From Galbula dea (Eukaryota > Chordata > Aves > Piciformes > Galbulidae), in NCBI GenBank assembly GCA_013399015.1, contig VWZX01008613.1, forward strand, positions 372,001 through 436,000: DNA of 64,000 nt, in the 5' to 3' direction. The notes under the pieces were generated by a model. It did no database searches, had not been told where the DNA came from, and saw only the letters and a list, made by a program, of their open reading frames with translations. A program made the translations under genes and the position numbers. Shown here one piece after another: positions 22,786 through 35,571 of this stretch; the stretch's first letter is position 1, and each line of letters starts with the position of its first letter.

Positions 22786-22985
22786 ATGGAGGGGTCGTGG
22801 CCTGGGTCCCCGGTTCAGGACCCCATTCTAGTGAATGGAGGGGGCGTAGCCTTGCCTACAGTTGGAGCGAATGGCGGGGGGCGGGTGGCCTGGGGCCCCT
22901 TTGGGTTATATGGAGAGGGCGTGGCCTAGGCTGCCGTTGCAGTGGATGCCGGGGGTCTCTCCTGGGCTCCCATTCCGGTGACTTG
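22786..22985 (-). repeat. Inverted right arm of the 77-bp GC-rich array
   Basis: About three diverged units in reverse orientation (GTGAATGGAGGGGGCGTAGC, GAGGGCGTGGCCTAGGCTGC, GGGCTCCCATTCCGGTGAC). The switch falls at the palindrome-like CCATTCACCAATGG near 22776-22790. The arm ends where ordinary AT-richer DNA resumes at about 22985. Confidence 0.75.
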
Positions 22986-24067
22986 CCCTCCCCACCCTCT
23001 TGTCAGGACTTTGTCTCCCAGGATGTCATAGAGATTGGGTGGTGTGCTCCATCCTGCTAGTCAAGCGTTGATCTGACTTCTGATGGTATATTCCTCACAA
23101 CAGTAAATATCCTGTGTCCTCTTTCCCTTGGGGGGATCAGACCTTCCCTTTGTCTGTTCTTTGCCCTGTATTTACTTCTTCTCCCGGCTTACAGATCAGG
23201 TCTTTCTGCCATGTTCCTTAGCCAATATTATACAGCAGATTTTCTGTCCTATTGTCTGGTCATGTACAGATGGCTTGTGTAGCCTAGGATGGCTCAAATG
23301 TCATGAAGGAGCTGTATTAAGGCATGAAACAGCTGTATTTTGGTGTGACACATCTAGATTCTAGCAACAAGGTTTTTTTGCTCTAGATCTCCATAATGGA
23401 CTTTAAACATCTGCTTCATACAGGAACACCTTAATGTAGTTGAGATGTCTTAATCTAGGAGCTGAAGCCCTCTGAAGGTACCTAGGGAAAGCAAAGCTAC
23501 CTGTCAGTGGCCTTTATGTCACTGTGCATCAGGTGTGTCTTTAGGGAGGGACATTTAGAGACCTGAAGGTAGAAAAGAAATTGAAACCTTTGCAGAAGAT
23601 GGCTGAAGATTCTTGGAAAATCTCTGGGCAACTCCCAGCTCCAGCTACAAGTCTGTCCTCTGTGGAAAGATCTCAAAAGTCAATCTACTGAGGGGATGGC
23701 TTTCAGCTTCTGAGGGGTGTTCAGTAACAGAAATTTCCCTGCAGGAGCTGGCACACAGTGATAGCAAAATGGTGGAACCTCAATTTAATGTGCTCTGGAG
23801 ACTAACCTTGAGCTTTCTGTGTGTTTTCTCATTGTAGCCCATGGATGATGGACCTGTGGCATGGATGGTGAAGGGGGCATGCAAACAGCTGTACCACTTC
23901 AGAACCTGGCTCCTTCTAGCTCTGTTCCCATTCTCTGATGCTGGAAATTTCAGGAGGGGTAGAGGGAAGGAAAAATCCCACAGTGAAATATGCCTTGAAA
24001 TATCCTCCCAGCTGACAACAATTGCTGCCTCAGGGACTTCTCAGTTCAGAGTTGATATAAATGTTTC

Positions 24068-24445
24068 CAACAACCCTTGATGGACTTTTCTGTTATGAAG
24101 GCATCTAATTGCTGTTCTAACCCCTATAGACATTTGGCAGATGCAGTATCTTGTGGTGATGAGTTCCACCATTTAAATGTGCACTGTGTGAAGAATTGCC
24201 TTGCTTTGTTCAGTTTGATAATTGATGTCAGTTAGCTCCTGCATCATGAGAAACAGTAAATAGCCATCCACTATTATTCTTCTCCTTGACTCTCCTGATT
24301 TTATAGACCTCCACTGTGTTCTTTCTCAGTCATCTCTGTTTTCCAGGGAGCTGCCCACCTCCCCCAGCCTGTCCTCACAGCAGAGGTGTTCCAGCCCTTG
24401 GATCATCTTCGTGGCCTCCTCTGGACACACTTGAGCAGGTCTGTT
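24068..24445 (-). mobile_element. Ancient CR1-type LINE fragment
   Basis: GGCATCTAATTGCTGTTCTA, TGATTTTATAGACCTCCACT, CAGTCATCTCTGTTTTCCAG and TTCGTGGCCTCCTCTGGACA follow the order of old CR1 tails common to birds and reptiles. It is more diverged than the other copies and probably predates them. Confidence 0.65.
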
Positions 24446-25456
24446 TCTTTCTTCTCTTTCCAAGTCTTTGGGAAAGCACCAACAGTGAATAATTTGCAGC
24501 TTTTTCTCCCTCCCACATCCCCTACAAGCCCTCCTTTAAAAAAATGAGACACAGCAACATTTTAGACAGGTTTGTGCATGTATTTGGTACAAACAAACAA
24601 AAATATGTGCATTCTGTTTCATAGAGCTTACATCAACCTGACAGAACTTGAGTCACAAAACAGAGATACTCTGGCTAATAAATACATCTGGGGATGAAAA
24701 ATAAAAATCTAGACATAAAAAAATTCCAATATTTGCTAAAGAAAATGTACACTTATATACACACTGTAAACAATAGTAATGCAACCCAACTGCAGGCCAG
24801 CACAGGGCCTTCCTTCCCCCTTAAGTAGGTCTCATGAGAGTCTACTGGCATGAAAGCTGCTGTTGACCATCCACAACATCTGGTTTGTTGAAGCAGCAAG
24901 GTCTGATGATGCCATAGTGACATGAAGTCAGTGCAATGAGGTGAGAGGTCCTGGATAACCGAGGAACAGATGTTTTGAGAAATGACTTGCCTGGCAATTG
25001 GGAGAAATGGGGCCATACCCTCAACTGGTTACACCACTGTGGGGCCAGAGAAGTCAATAGGATCTGAACAAATTGAACTCCTGAAGGTCTGAGCCCATTT
25101 TTCCAAACTTGGGAGAACTTAGAGATTCAGGGAATCAAAGAAATGTACAATTCTAGGTACTCAGGTTATATTTCACTTGACATTGTTCTTTCTCCTTACT
25201 TCCCAGCCAGCAAAGGCAGCCCTGTTTACTCTAAATGATGCTTTACAAGAACAGCCTCCAGTCCTGGCATTGTTTCTTCTGATGCAAGATGCTAAATAAA
25301 AGAGAGGCTCAGGCTTAGGTGAGAAACAAGTATTTTGCCTGAATATAGCATAGCAGAGCTCAAGACGTTCCTACAGCACCTTCTAGTGTATCTCTCAGGG
25401 CCAAATCAAATGCAGTAAGTAAATGAGCCAGAGTTTGGGCATTCATGTGTGTGTGC

Positions 25457-25760
25457 ATAGAATCATAGAATGGTTTGAGTTGGAAAGGACCTTCAAAGGT
25501 CACCTAGTCCAACTCCCCTGCAGTTAGCAGGGACATCTGTAACTAAATCAGGTTGCTCAGAGCCCCAACCAACCTGACCTGGAATGGTTCCAGGGATGGG
25601 ACTTCTCCCACCTCTCTGGGCAACCTGGGACAGTGTCTCACCACCCTCAGTGCAAACAATTTCTTCCTTCTATCTAGTCTGAATCTCTCCTCTTTTAGTC
25701 TCAAACCATCACCCCTTGTTCTGTTGCAGCAGGCCCCCCTAAGGGCTGCTCCCACTCTGG
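25457..25760 (-). mobile_element. CR1 LINE 3' fragment
   Basis: Starts CATAGAATCATAGAATGGTT (two tail octamers), then CACCTAGTCCAACTCCCCTG, CTTCTCCCACCTCTCTGGGC, TCTCAAACCATCACCCCTTG. Confidence 0.93.
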
Positions 25761-26846
25761 ATCTGTAAGCAGGACAAAAAAACCCTCTCACTGATGTTGC
25801 TTTTGACCATGCTAGCTGACATAGCCAAGCCACCAAAGGCTTTGATGTATCAGGTCTGTGGGAAGAAGAATCATGGGTGTGACCCTGACTGAGGAGAGGA
25901 TCCATCTATGGGAGGGAGCTCCAGCTATGCATCAGCTCCATGTTAACTTTGACTCTATGGATAGTAGAAATCAGCCCCACACTCAGCCATTCCACCCTGC
26001 CTGAGCCACAGCATAGCTTGACTATGGACCTGAGAGAAGCCCCTAAGATTCATCTTGATTCTGTGTTGTTTGAGAAAGACAACCACAAGAGCAAAAAGGG
26101 GACAGAAAAGGTTGGTAATGACTAACCCCAAAAGGAGCTGCTTTCTCTCTGTATCACAGACACACGTGCACCAGAGCAAGGTGAGCTGCAAGGGTTTCAC
26201 TGGAAAGTGAAGTGAGAAATGCATCACAGGTTAGAATTGAGAAGAGATACCTGCAACTCTATTGGTGTCAGCATACACCTCTGGACTGCTTCTCTGGCCT
26301 AAAACCAGGTTACATGGAAGGGGCAAAGTTGTGGTCACTGCAAACATGATGGCTGAGAGCCAGGATCCCCCCCCTCCAACCCTGTTTGGGAACAGGACAG
26401 TCTGCTCATTCTCCAATGCAAAGTCCTGTCCAGCCCTGCAGACCTACAAGCTCCCAAGCCATTGTCTAAAGGATCAGCTGCCAGCTACTGCTTGGCAATG
26501 TCCTTTCTGAGTGCTGCCTCTGGATGGGAAGATGATCACATGTACTAAGGCAGGGTTGGCATCTTTTGGGAGTTGACCTTTCCCTTAGATTTTTATGGTG
26601 GTGTTTTTAAGGCAAAGGAGATATCCTGGTTTCCCTTAATTGCACAGCTGCTTCCCAAGCCAAAGATAACCATCCACTGGAGGAAACAGCCCTTGTCCTA
26701 GGGCCATATCCACCCCACATCTCTCCCTACTGCTGCAGCTTGTTAAATTGGGATGTGCCATTGGATCTTAGGTGAGGAAGTCATAATCCCACAGAAGGAG
26801 CAGATCTCCACGTAGGGGATGCTTGGATAACCTTTGGGCAACTGCA

Positions 26847-26852
26847 TTTAAT
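26847..26852 (-). other. Possible ADRA1D poly(A) signal variant
   Basis: On the minus strand ATTAAA occurs about 105 bp after the ADRA1D stop codon. It is the common variant hexamer, but such a motif arises often by chance and no clear downstream GU-rich element is obvious, so the real 3' end may be much farther (towards 24-25 kb). Confidence 0.25.
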
Positions 26853-26956
26853 ACCTGATTGCTGCTTCCAGTCTGCCTGACAGACCCACAGATGGTATCC
26901 CTTCACATTTCTGCTACATACCTTTCCAGAAACCATCAACAAGTGTCCCAGGGTCT

Positions 26957-27525
26957 TCAAATATCTGTTTCTCGCAGCCTGCAGCAGTCTGTTAAGTCAT
27001 AGGTTTGGTAGTCAATGGTTTCTGTGAAGTCATGAGGGATCCCAATAGAGACAGACTCCACCTCTGTTTTGTAGGTGGCTGTCACCCCTCCTTTGCTGGA
27101 GCCACCTCGAATCTTGTTAGAAAGGCTGTTCATCTTCTCCTTCAGTTGGGTGGATGCTGGTTTCTGGAAAGGAGTGAACATTTTCCAGCCCTTTAAGCTA
27201 AGTGTTCGCCTCCTACTGCATCTCTCCTGCAAGGAGGAGTTAAATATGAAGGAGCTGGTCAGGGTGTTAATCCTAGGCCTCAGGTCTGCCTCGGAGTCTT
27301 GCACCGAGCTGTTGATGGAGGCTGCTCGCCAGTGGTGGTCGTAGACGCGCCAGATGGGCCGCCTTCTGCGGTGGCATTGGCACTTGAGCAGCCTGATGAA
27401 AGCTCTCTTGAACTCTTTGCTGGAGCAGGGGTAGATGATGGGGTTCACACAGCTGTTGAAGTAGCCCAGCCAGAAGATGATCTTAAAGACGATTTCCGAG
27501 GGCTTCAGAGAGGGGAAGAAAGAAC
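26957..27525 (-). CDS. ADRA1D: Alpha-1D adrenergic receptor, exon 2 (TM7 and C-terminal tail)
   Basis: Read on the minus strand, an acceptor (CTCTTCCAAG|GTTCTTTC) at 27526-27527 opens a 569-bp exon that ends in a stop at 26957-26959. The two bases GT complete the glycine codon begun in exon 1. The sequence continues SFFPSLKPSE, then TM7 with FWLGYFNSCVNP and the NPxxY motif (NPIIY, about residues 350-354). Helix 8 (SSKEFKRAF) follows, then an arginine-rich stretch (CHRRRRPIWRVYDHHW), then a long serine- and basic-rich cytoplasmic tail. The last four residues, ETDI, are the class I PDZ ligand known in this subtype for binding syntrophins and scribble. The tail distinguishes alpha-1D from alpha-1A and alpha-1B. 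Exon 1 (967 bp of coding) plus this exon gives 1536 bp, exactly 512 codons including the stop. Confidence 0.97.
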
Positions 27526-27835
27526 CTTGGAAGAGATGAAAAGAAAGGGGGTTAAAGGAAGGGGAAGGGTATGGCACTGCAAGGTAGGAAGGATGGTGGG
27601 CAGGCCAGTCTGGGAGAGGTGGGACCTGCAGAGAAGGATAGAGGTGTGATTCTACTAGGAGGTCCTTGGCTAATAATGCTGTTGCCACCAGAGTCAAGAG
27701 CTGGCCACTAGAGTGACAATGATACATAATGTTCTTGGCAGGAACCTCCTAGCCTCCACTGGAAAAGGGCTTCTGGCAATGGATCCAGCAGCCTCAGTTC
27801 TGTCATAAACCATCATCATACCTGGTCTAATGATT

Positions 27836-27922
27836 GGCACCCCTGCCCATGGCAGGGGGGTTGGAACTAAATGATCTTTAAGGTCCCTTCCAACCTGAGC
27901 CATTCTATGATTCTATGATCAA
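27836..27922 (+). mobile_element. CR1 3' terminus
   Basis: GGGGGGTTGGAACTAAATGA, AAGGTCCCTTCCAACCTGAG and the tail CATTCTATGATTCTATGATC. Heavily 5' truncated; about 310 bp from ADRA1D exon 2, inside the intron. Confidence 0.9.
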
Positions 27923-29689
27923 GCCCGTACAGCTTGGAGGGAGGCTGTTAATTGTCACAGGAGATACACAAATATGATGGGGCGGTGGGGATGGAGGATT
28001 TTTCTCACACCTCTCTCCAGATAACCATCCAGCTAACAACTGCCCTCCAAACCCAGTATACACTGTGTTTTGAAGGGGATCTTCTCCAGAGGAGAAAGTC
28101 CTGGTTAAGGACCAACATCCCCATGGCCAAACCTATTTACTTCACTGTGGGTTCAGCCATCCTCCTCTGAACTGATGCAGGAGAACTCCATACCTAGGGG
28201 CTCAGGCAACTTTCTGAGACCCTATAGGAGGGGCTGAAAGTACCATTTTGGGGGAGAGGTTCTCCATGCCTCTCTGTTTATCAACACAAGGCAGCCAGGC
28301 CCTGTCTTATTCCAGGCCAGACAGAGATTGCTGCTTGGCTGGTTTGCTTGGCTTGGATCTTGGTGCCTTCCTCTTCCCATGTGTTCCACTGCACAGTTCA
28401 CCACTGCAGTGTACATGGGTGGATACAGCTTTGTCACCTGCACTGATGGAAGAACAACACTCCTTCACCTCCTACATTCATGTCTTTTGGGTCAGCAATG
28501 TCTGACCTACTTTTTGCAGTGGTGCTAAGGTGGATTCTTAAAGTGGGGCCAGATAATATCCACCAAGCTTGTGCTTGCTACCTGAAAATTCTTCTGTCCA
28601 CCCCAACCCCTATTTGTGCTTCTGTGCTGGAGGTTCCTAGTGGTTTTGTTCGTGAAAAAGCTGAAGATGTATGTTTTATTTTTTTATTTTTACAGCCAGA
28701 AGATGTCAGTGTTGCTCCCACATGGCTCCATCACTTAACATTCCCTGCTCAGATCTGAAATAACTTTCTGACTCAGCCTTAATTTCTTTTAATTTTAGCT
28801 CTGGATGACAAACCATGCCACCACGTGACTGAGTGTTAATTTTTATTTTAGTAAATAACATTAGCTCTGGATATCATTATTATTTTCCCTGTGCTCAAAA
28901 GCCTAGTGTCAAAATAGGTGCTAGGAGCCAGAAATTCAGGACTGACATTACACAAAATCTTCCCAAGCTGTCTGCTGGAGAAATAAAAACAGCATCCAGG
29001 AAGCCCAGAACACTGGTTCCAGCAAAGTTTTCTTACACCCATCCATATAAAGTGCAGGAATTACTGCCAGACTCAGGTAGGTGGGCTACTCTATCATGGA
29101 GACATGGGAGAAGACAGGCAGATCTCAGCACCTGCTGATGGCAGGGAAAGCACAGATGCAGCCATGCAGTTTAAATATCTGCTGAAGGCTAACCCAGGTT
29201 GTAGGGCTGGACCACATGCTGGCTGTCAATATGTGCTGAAGGAGGCATTGAATGAGGACAGTGAGCAGAATGATGTCTCTGTGCTGGAAAGACCTGAGGC
29301 CTTCATGGGCATGAATGGCAATTGCAGTTCCATGAACAGCCTGTGGTTTGGAACAGAGCAGTAACACCAGGGTTAGCTTTTGTAGAGTAAAGACTCCACC
29401 TTGGCTGGTTTTGATTGAAGAGGTTTATTACTTCTGGGACAGTGGTGAGCTTTATAGGTTGGTTCTGGTCTACTTGAACCACCACCTCCTATTTTAACCA
29501 CAGTAGAAACATCACCCCTGAGTGTTTAGCCAGGAGCTTTTAAACACCTCAGTGGTGCTGGGGACAATCACACTTTGCATTGCATGTAGCATCTCCTCCT
29601 TTCTCCATCTGACCACAGCTTTGAGCCTTCCTCCTTCTCACATTGCCAACAGCCCACCCTGGACCTACAGGCACCCTCTGATGCATTGG

Positions 29690-30000
29690 GCAGTGTGGGG
29701 ACCTTATCAACATCTAAAGGGCAAGGGTGAAGAGGCTGGGGCCAGACTCTGCACAGAGGTGCCCAGTGACAGGCCAAGGCACACTGGGCACAAACTGGAA
29801 GCCAGGAGGTGACACCTAAACATAAGGAAAAACTTCCTTCTTTTGAGGGTGCCAGAACCCTGGCCCAGGCTACCCAGAGAGGCTGTGGAGTCTCCTTCTG
29901 GGGAGAGATTCCAACCCCAGATGGAGGTGATCCTGGGCAAGCTGCTGTGTGTGACCCTGCTTTAGCAGGGGGGTTGGACTAGATGATGTTTTCCAGCCCA
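29690..30000 (+). mobile_element. CR1 LINE 3' fragment (tail lost)
   Basis: GGGGACCTTATCAACATCTA, TGCCCAGTGACAGGCCAAGG, CTGGCCCAGGCTACCCAGAG, GGGGGGTTGGACTAGATGAT. The terminal octamers are missing. Confidence 0.9.
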
Positions 30001-33000
30001 GACACCCTCATCTCCATTCTGCCTGGGGACCAGCATCTACCCAGAGCCCTGTGCTCTCTGCAAGAAGATCCCTGCCTCTCAATCCTAAGACATTGTCTTG
30101 TCCAGTCTTGACCCTGCCATAGCTCAGTGTGGACATATGGGGCCAAGATGGGCGAGGGACTGCATTTAGCATGTAACCCCATGTCCTTGTCAGGGACAGG
30201 TTCCCTGCCTCAGTTTCCCCATTGGTGAAAAGTACTAATTGCCATAAACTCTTTCACAGAACTGCTGTGAACCCTGCTTGCAGCTTGCACTTGCTTCTCA
30301 GGGGAATTGCAGCTTTCTGCAGCATTTTTTTAGCTTTAAGAGAGGGGGAAAAGAAAGCAAAAAGCTGTGGTAACAAAGGGAATAAAAGAAGGACCTCTTC
30401 AGAAATGAGCCTCCTAATCAGTGCTTGAGCCAGGCTGCTTCAGAGGTTGGGACTTGCTGAAAAAGCCTGATGGTTGCTAAAACAACAACTTATATCTAGT
30501 GTTTAGTGCTTCACTGCACAATCCAGTTTCTCTACCACACTCAGTCTTTTGGGTCCAGATAAAACCAAAAAGAAGTGAACAGGAAGAAAAGCTATGAATT
30601 CCCTGAATTTCAACTTTGGCTGTTTTCCACCAGCTAGAACCTTGTGTACATCTGAGGACAAGGAGCTCATTACCATCCTCATTACCATGCAAATAAGCAT
30701 GCCCCTTGGAAAAGACGTGCACTGAGTGCATCTGTAGTTCCCTACTCTGATCACACTGGGATGAACAGGACTAGGCATGGTATCTCCAGAAGAGGTCCTT
30801 GGCCAATTACTTTTTAAGTGGTGGAGCATCAGACCCTCTTGATACAGGCACTGGGAAGCTGCATGATGGGGAAGGTTGTGAGGTCTTATGTATGGCATGA
30901 GTAAAGAATGAGAGAAATTAACTCCTTCCTTTATACACACAAATATGCCACAATATTTTGAGAGAGGGAGAACTTCTGGCTTGGGCTTTGTTGCAGTGAC
31001 TGTAGAGGATCATAGATGTTGTTAGGATATGTAGAAGACAATGGACACTTTGAAGAGCTCAGAAAGCACATTTGGATGCTTCCAAAATCCAGAAATAGAA
31101 AATGGGAGCAAAACATCAGGTGTAGCAACCCTGAGTGATGCACTTTATCCTGATACCTCTTTTCTGATGATCTGGCCCCAAAAATATCTGTACCATAACA
31201 GGGCAATATCAAAGAACAGGAAACCCAGATGTTGTAGGACCTGAGTCACCATACAAGTTCATGAAACCTGGTTTTGTTTTAAAGAACTCTTCCTACTCAC
31301 TCAAAGTCAGCCCTCTGGACACCTCTCTTGGGCATCCAGCTTAACACTTCATGGCAAAGCTTGATGTACTTTCCAAAGAGGAGAGATGTCAACACCTGCC
31401 TTGGGGACATCCACCTCTGGGGTAGTCTTGGTAGTCGTGGTGTGTGTGCTGGGATCCAGCAACCCCTGCTGTGCTGGAGCATTTGGGACCACAGAGCCCT
31501 CACAGAGAGGGCTAGTTTTGGAGGTAACTCTTCCAGCAGGGAGGTCTCCATCTGAGCTAACCAAATCCACATGTGAAACACAGAGTTAGCCTGGGAAGTA
31601 GGGACAGATCCTTGAGGTGCCCCTTCACCATCCTAACTGCCTAGCCAGTGATGTTCTCCCTCCTGGTGGATGGAGTCTGAATCCTAGTGATTGAGCTGAG
31701 TCTGAGGATGGACTGAAGGTCCTGCTGTAACCCTAGATAATTATTTTCAGGATCCTTAAGAAATGAAGAGACCTGTAGGTGAGCTGTGGGTAAAGCCTGT
31801 CCCCAGAGTGCAAAATGACCAGAGTCACAGTCTGAAGATGATCTGAAGTTGGAACTGCATTTTCTTTTGCTGGTGCAGAAGTTGGCCCAATAAGGTATGT
31901 GCTCTGAAGTGAAAGCAAAATATAACTTGTGTATTGGTGTTACAGCATGTGTCTGTGTGTGTCTATGTGCAGGAGGACCATATTTTTTTCCTGGGTAGTG
32001 TCACCCAGCTCATACCTGTGAAGAAAACTTAGCTCCAGACCTCTAAAGCCATGAGCATGCTCCTCAGAGCCAAGATGCCTTATACTGGGTGGCTAGTGGA
32101 TGCAATCTCCTCTCCCCACCTCCAAACACATATCCCATTAATTTTTAGGTTGTTTGAGTGAGTACAATCTCTCCTTGTCTGCACTTCTCCACCCTGCCCT
32201 CCCCATGACTCATTCAAGGTGATATCACTGGATTGTTTGGAGAGCTGCTGGTCCCAGCACTCAAAAAATTAAAGCAAAACAAGAAAGGAAAAAAAAAAAA
32301 AGACAAATGCACAAATGAAAATGGACTCAGTCCAAACAAAATCCTGGCCCTGACTCCCAGAACACAGCCAGAATCTGTGAGCAGACTTGCTTTCTGTCGC
32401 AGTTGGCAGGGGCATCTGTGCTTTAGAAGGTCCCTGCTTTACAGCATGTCCTGAATAGTCCATGGCACAACAGTGCTGCAGATGTGATAGCAGGGGTGTA
32501 CAACCAAGTGCCAAAGTCATGCCCCAGTGCTGTCCCACCATGAATGGGAAATGTGAGGACCACCAGGATTGTTCACACTGATAAGGGTTGCTTGGCTTTG
32601 TATTTGGCCCTGGACAAGAATAGCTTATGGAGAGAGAGGTGGAGCCTGCAGGTGTTGGTGGAATGCCATGGAGAAGGTGAATAGGGAGCTATGATTCACT
32701 ACCTGTTCAGCTACAAGTGACAGCACAGGAGAAAGAGACTAGCAGGTGGTAGGTTAAAAGCAAAGAAGAGGACATCATCTCTCAGCACATTGCTCAGCTA
32801 TGGATGTCCCTACAGCAGGAGACTGTGGATGCTAAAAAATGATTGACCAAACTCATGGAAAAGAAAAACTCTAACCAAGGTGCAGACCACTCTGTGGGAG
32901 AACAAGTTAGATATCAGCAAGGATTTCTGCTTGTGTGTGGGACTGGGAGACTCAGCTTCTGACCTTCTTCTTGGTCTTTCCAGACCTTCTTCTCCATCCG

Positions 33001-33784
33001 CTCTTGACCACCTCCACTGGACCTCTGTAGGCAGAGGGTCCCTAGGGGGTTAACACCTCCTTGCAGCTGGTGGCATGTCTTGGGGTGAGGGAGGAGTTCA
33101 CTGTCCTCCTAGAACAGATCCAAGAGCTGCTTGGCTTGGGGAGGAGGATCGCCTGCTCGCAGTGACTCCAGCCTTTTCCCTGGAGGACGATGGCGTTAGG
33201 ATATTGAGTGGAATTCCTCAGGCTATGAACCTTCCAGCCAACCCCATAAACAATGTCACAGATAAGCAACAGCTTCTGTCATACCAATGAAAGCCTGGAG
33301 GAGCTGCTTGCATGCCTCTCTGCATGTAGACATGCCTGCTTGCTTCAACTCCTGCACCCTGATCCGACCAGGAACGAAAGCAGGGAGAAACTACCTGCTT
33401 CAGACTGAAGATCCACTCTGGTGGGCTGCCACACAACATCTCCTGTTCTTCCAGAGACTCACAACTCCCCAAGAGACTAATTAAGTCATGGGACCACTGG
33501 GACAATGTGTGGGGCCCAAGAGAGGCTTTGGGCCAGGTGCTGTGAAGTACTTAGTTTGCTCCAGTCTGCATTATAGTCCTATCTCTGGGGACTTGTGACC
33601 ATAAAGTGGAGGTGGTTTTCTTGTTGCTTTTTGCTTCTATTTTTTTTGAGCCCTAGTAGTTAATTTGGTTCTTGAGCAAGTTGTAGCTAAACTTGTCATT
33701 TGCTGGGTACCCCTGGGAATGTACTTACCTAATATATTGCCAAGAGGGTGCCATAGCAAGGAAGGGCACAGACTGCCCTCCATC

Positions 33785-33990
33785 TCTGTGGAGAGAAAGA
33801 CCTTAGAGTGATGGTGGACAAGAAGTTCACCATGAGCTACTAATGTGCCCAAGAATGCCAGTGGTACACTGGGGTGCATTAAGAAGAGTGTGACTAGCAG
33901 GTCAAGGGAGATTCTCCTCCCTCTCTACTCTACCCTAGTGAGACCACATCCAAAGGGAGATATTAGGAAGGCTTTTATTTGTCAGGTGCA
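33785..33990 (+). mobile_element. CR1 ORF2 internal fragment
   Basis: AGAAAGACCTTAGAGTGATGG, GTGGACAAGAAGTTCACCAT, GGGGTGCATTAAGAAGAGTG, CTCTACCCTAGTGAGACCAC: the RDL..VDKK..M segment downstream of the RT domain. It jumps at about 33952 to a later part (GATATTAGGAAGGC), so it is internally deleted. Confidence 0.85.
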
Positions 33991-34724
33991 AATGAAGAAA
34001 AAAAAAGTCTCCTAAGAGAAGGAAAATTTTGGGGTAACTAAGTCCTACATCAAGAGCTGCTGTCTTGCTCCCTGAGCAAGAAGAAGACTGGAATCCATGT
34101 GCTGATGTTAGAGTGAGCACAACATAGACCCCCAGTGAGCTTCTTGCCTGGATGGCTGAACAGAGGAAACACGCTTGGGGCAGTCTTTGAAAAGAAAATG
34201 TCCATCTGGCTCAGGATGTGAAGGAACACAATGGCCTTGTGGGGTTGCTAGGTTCCCTCCAGGGCAATGCAAAAATCAGGATGTCATTCAAAGAGGAGCT
34301 AGAAGAGCTCTCCCATGGCTCTCCATGCTGCAAATGCATAGTGTTCAGAGCGTGAAGGTTTTGCTTCCTCCGAGCCTGGGAGTCTCTCCTCTGCATGATA
34401 GCATCTTGGGTGTGCTTCTGGGTCACACAGCCAGCATGAGCAGCCCCTGGGAAAGAGGAGCACGTACAGACAAGCTGTTGAGCTGCCATCTGCAGCAAGA
34501 GTAAGCCATAGGTAGAATGTCTCATGGGCAAAAATCCAACCATAGACATAGCTTGCAAGTAATGATAAGCAAAGATGCTGCTTATTCAAGTCCTGTGTGA
34601 GCTTACCAGTGACAGCAAACCCTGTAAGTTCTTGGCCTTGGATAACTTTGTCCTTATCTGCTGGCTTGCATAATGTGCTTACAGCCCAGAAGCTAACCAT
34701 ATCCTGGGCTGCATTCCTAGCAGT

Positions 34725-35296
34725 GTGGCCAGCAGGGCAGGGAGAGGATTCTGGTTCTGCTCGGCTCTGGGGAGACCTCAGCTGCAGTGCTGGGGCCAGC
34801 TCTGGAGTCCTCAGCACAAGACACCTGGTGAAGTGGGTCCAGAGGAGACCACAGAAATGATCTGAGGGCTGGAAGCCCTGTGGTGTGAGGACAGACTGAG
34901 AGTTGGGGTTATTGAGCCTGGAGAAGAGAAGGCTCCAGGGAGACCTTAGTGCCTTACTGGGCAGACCTTACTGGGGGCATATGAGAAAGATGGGGACAGA
35001 ATTTTAGCAGGACATGTTGTGACAGCACAAGGGGTGATGGTTTGAAACTAAAAGAGGAGATTTAGACTAGATAGAAGGAAGAATTTTTTTCCATTGAGGG
35101 TAGTGAGAGCCTGTCCCAGGTTGCCCAGAGAGGTGGGAGATGTCCCATCCCTGGAACCATTCCAGGTCAGGTTGTTTGAGTCTCTAAGCAAGCTGCTCTA
35201 GTTGCAGATGTCCCTGCTGACTTCAGAGGGATTGGACTAGATGACCTTGAAAGGTCTCTTCTCTGAACCATTCTATGTTTCCATGATTCCATGACT
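34725..35296 (+). mobile_element. CR1 LINE 3' fragment, long
   Basis: TGTGGCCAGCAGGGCAGGGA, TGGGGAGACCTCAGCTGCAG, GAGGAGACCACAGAAATGAT, CCATCCCTGGAACCATTCCA, ending CATTCTATGTTTCCATGATT. Frames are broken. Confidence 0.94.
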
Positions 35297-35571
35297 GTTG
35301 CAATAGCAGCTTTGGTGACATTCCATGAAATACATGTGTCAAGGGAGTTATCCCAGAGCTAAGTCACAACAGTGCTTCTACTAACTTACCCACCTGGCTG
35401 GGAAGTTCATAATTTCTTCTCATATAATACTAATAGCTAGGGTTTTCTAAAGCAGATTATTGTAGTGAATCTCTTCTTCTAATGAGCCAAAATATTTCTT
35501 TAGCCCTTGCCATGAAGAGCTCTATGCTTCTGTATCTATAAATAGTGAATGAACATAACAGGACTATAGAC

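Larger units (their letters stand above)
22986..26956. other. Intergenic DNA / 3' flank of ADRA1D
   Basis: Contains the CR1 copies at 24068 and 25457. Some of 24450-26956 may be ADRA1D 3' UTR (transcribed leftwards), but no strong minus-strand AATAAA stands out. Nothing else supported. Confidence 0.55.

Noticed and set aside
21934..22929. 331-codon open frame on the + strand, and a 175-codon frame on the - strand at 22259-22786
   Set aside because: Both lie wholly in the variant part of the GC-rich array; stop codons are rare there because of composition. The peptide is a repeat of PPFT/LHSPEW-like units with no known domain.
20505..22985. CRISPR-like direct repeats
   Set aside because: Units are contiguous with no unique spacers, and the DNA is vertebrate nuclear.
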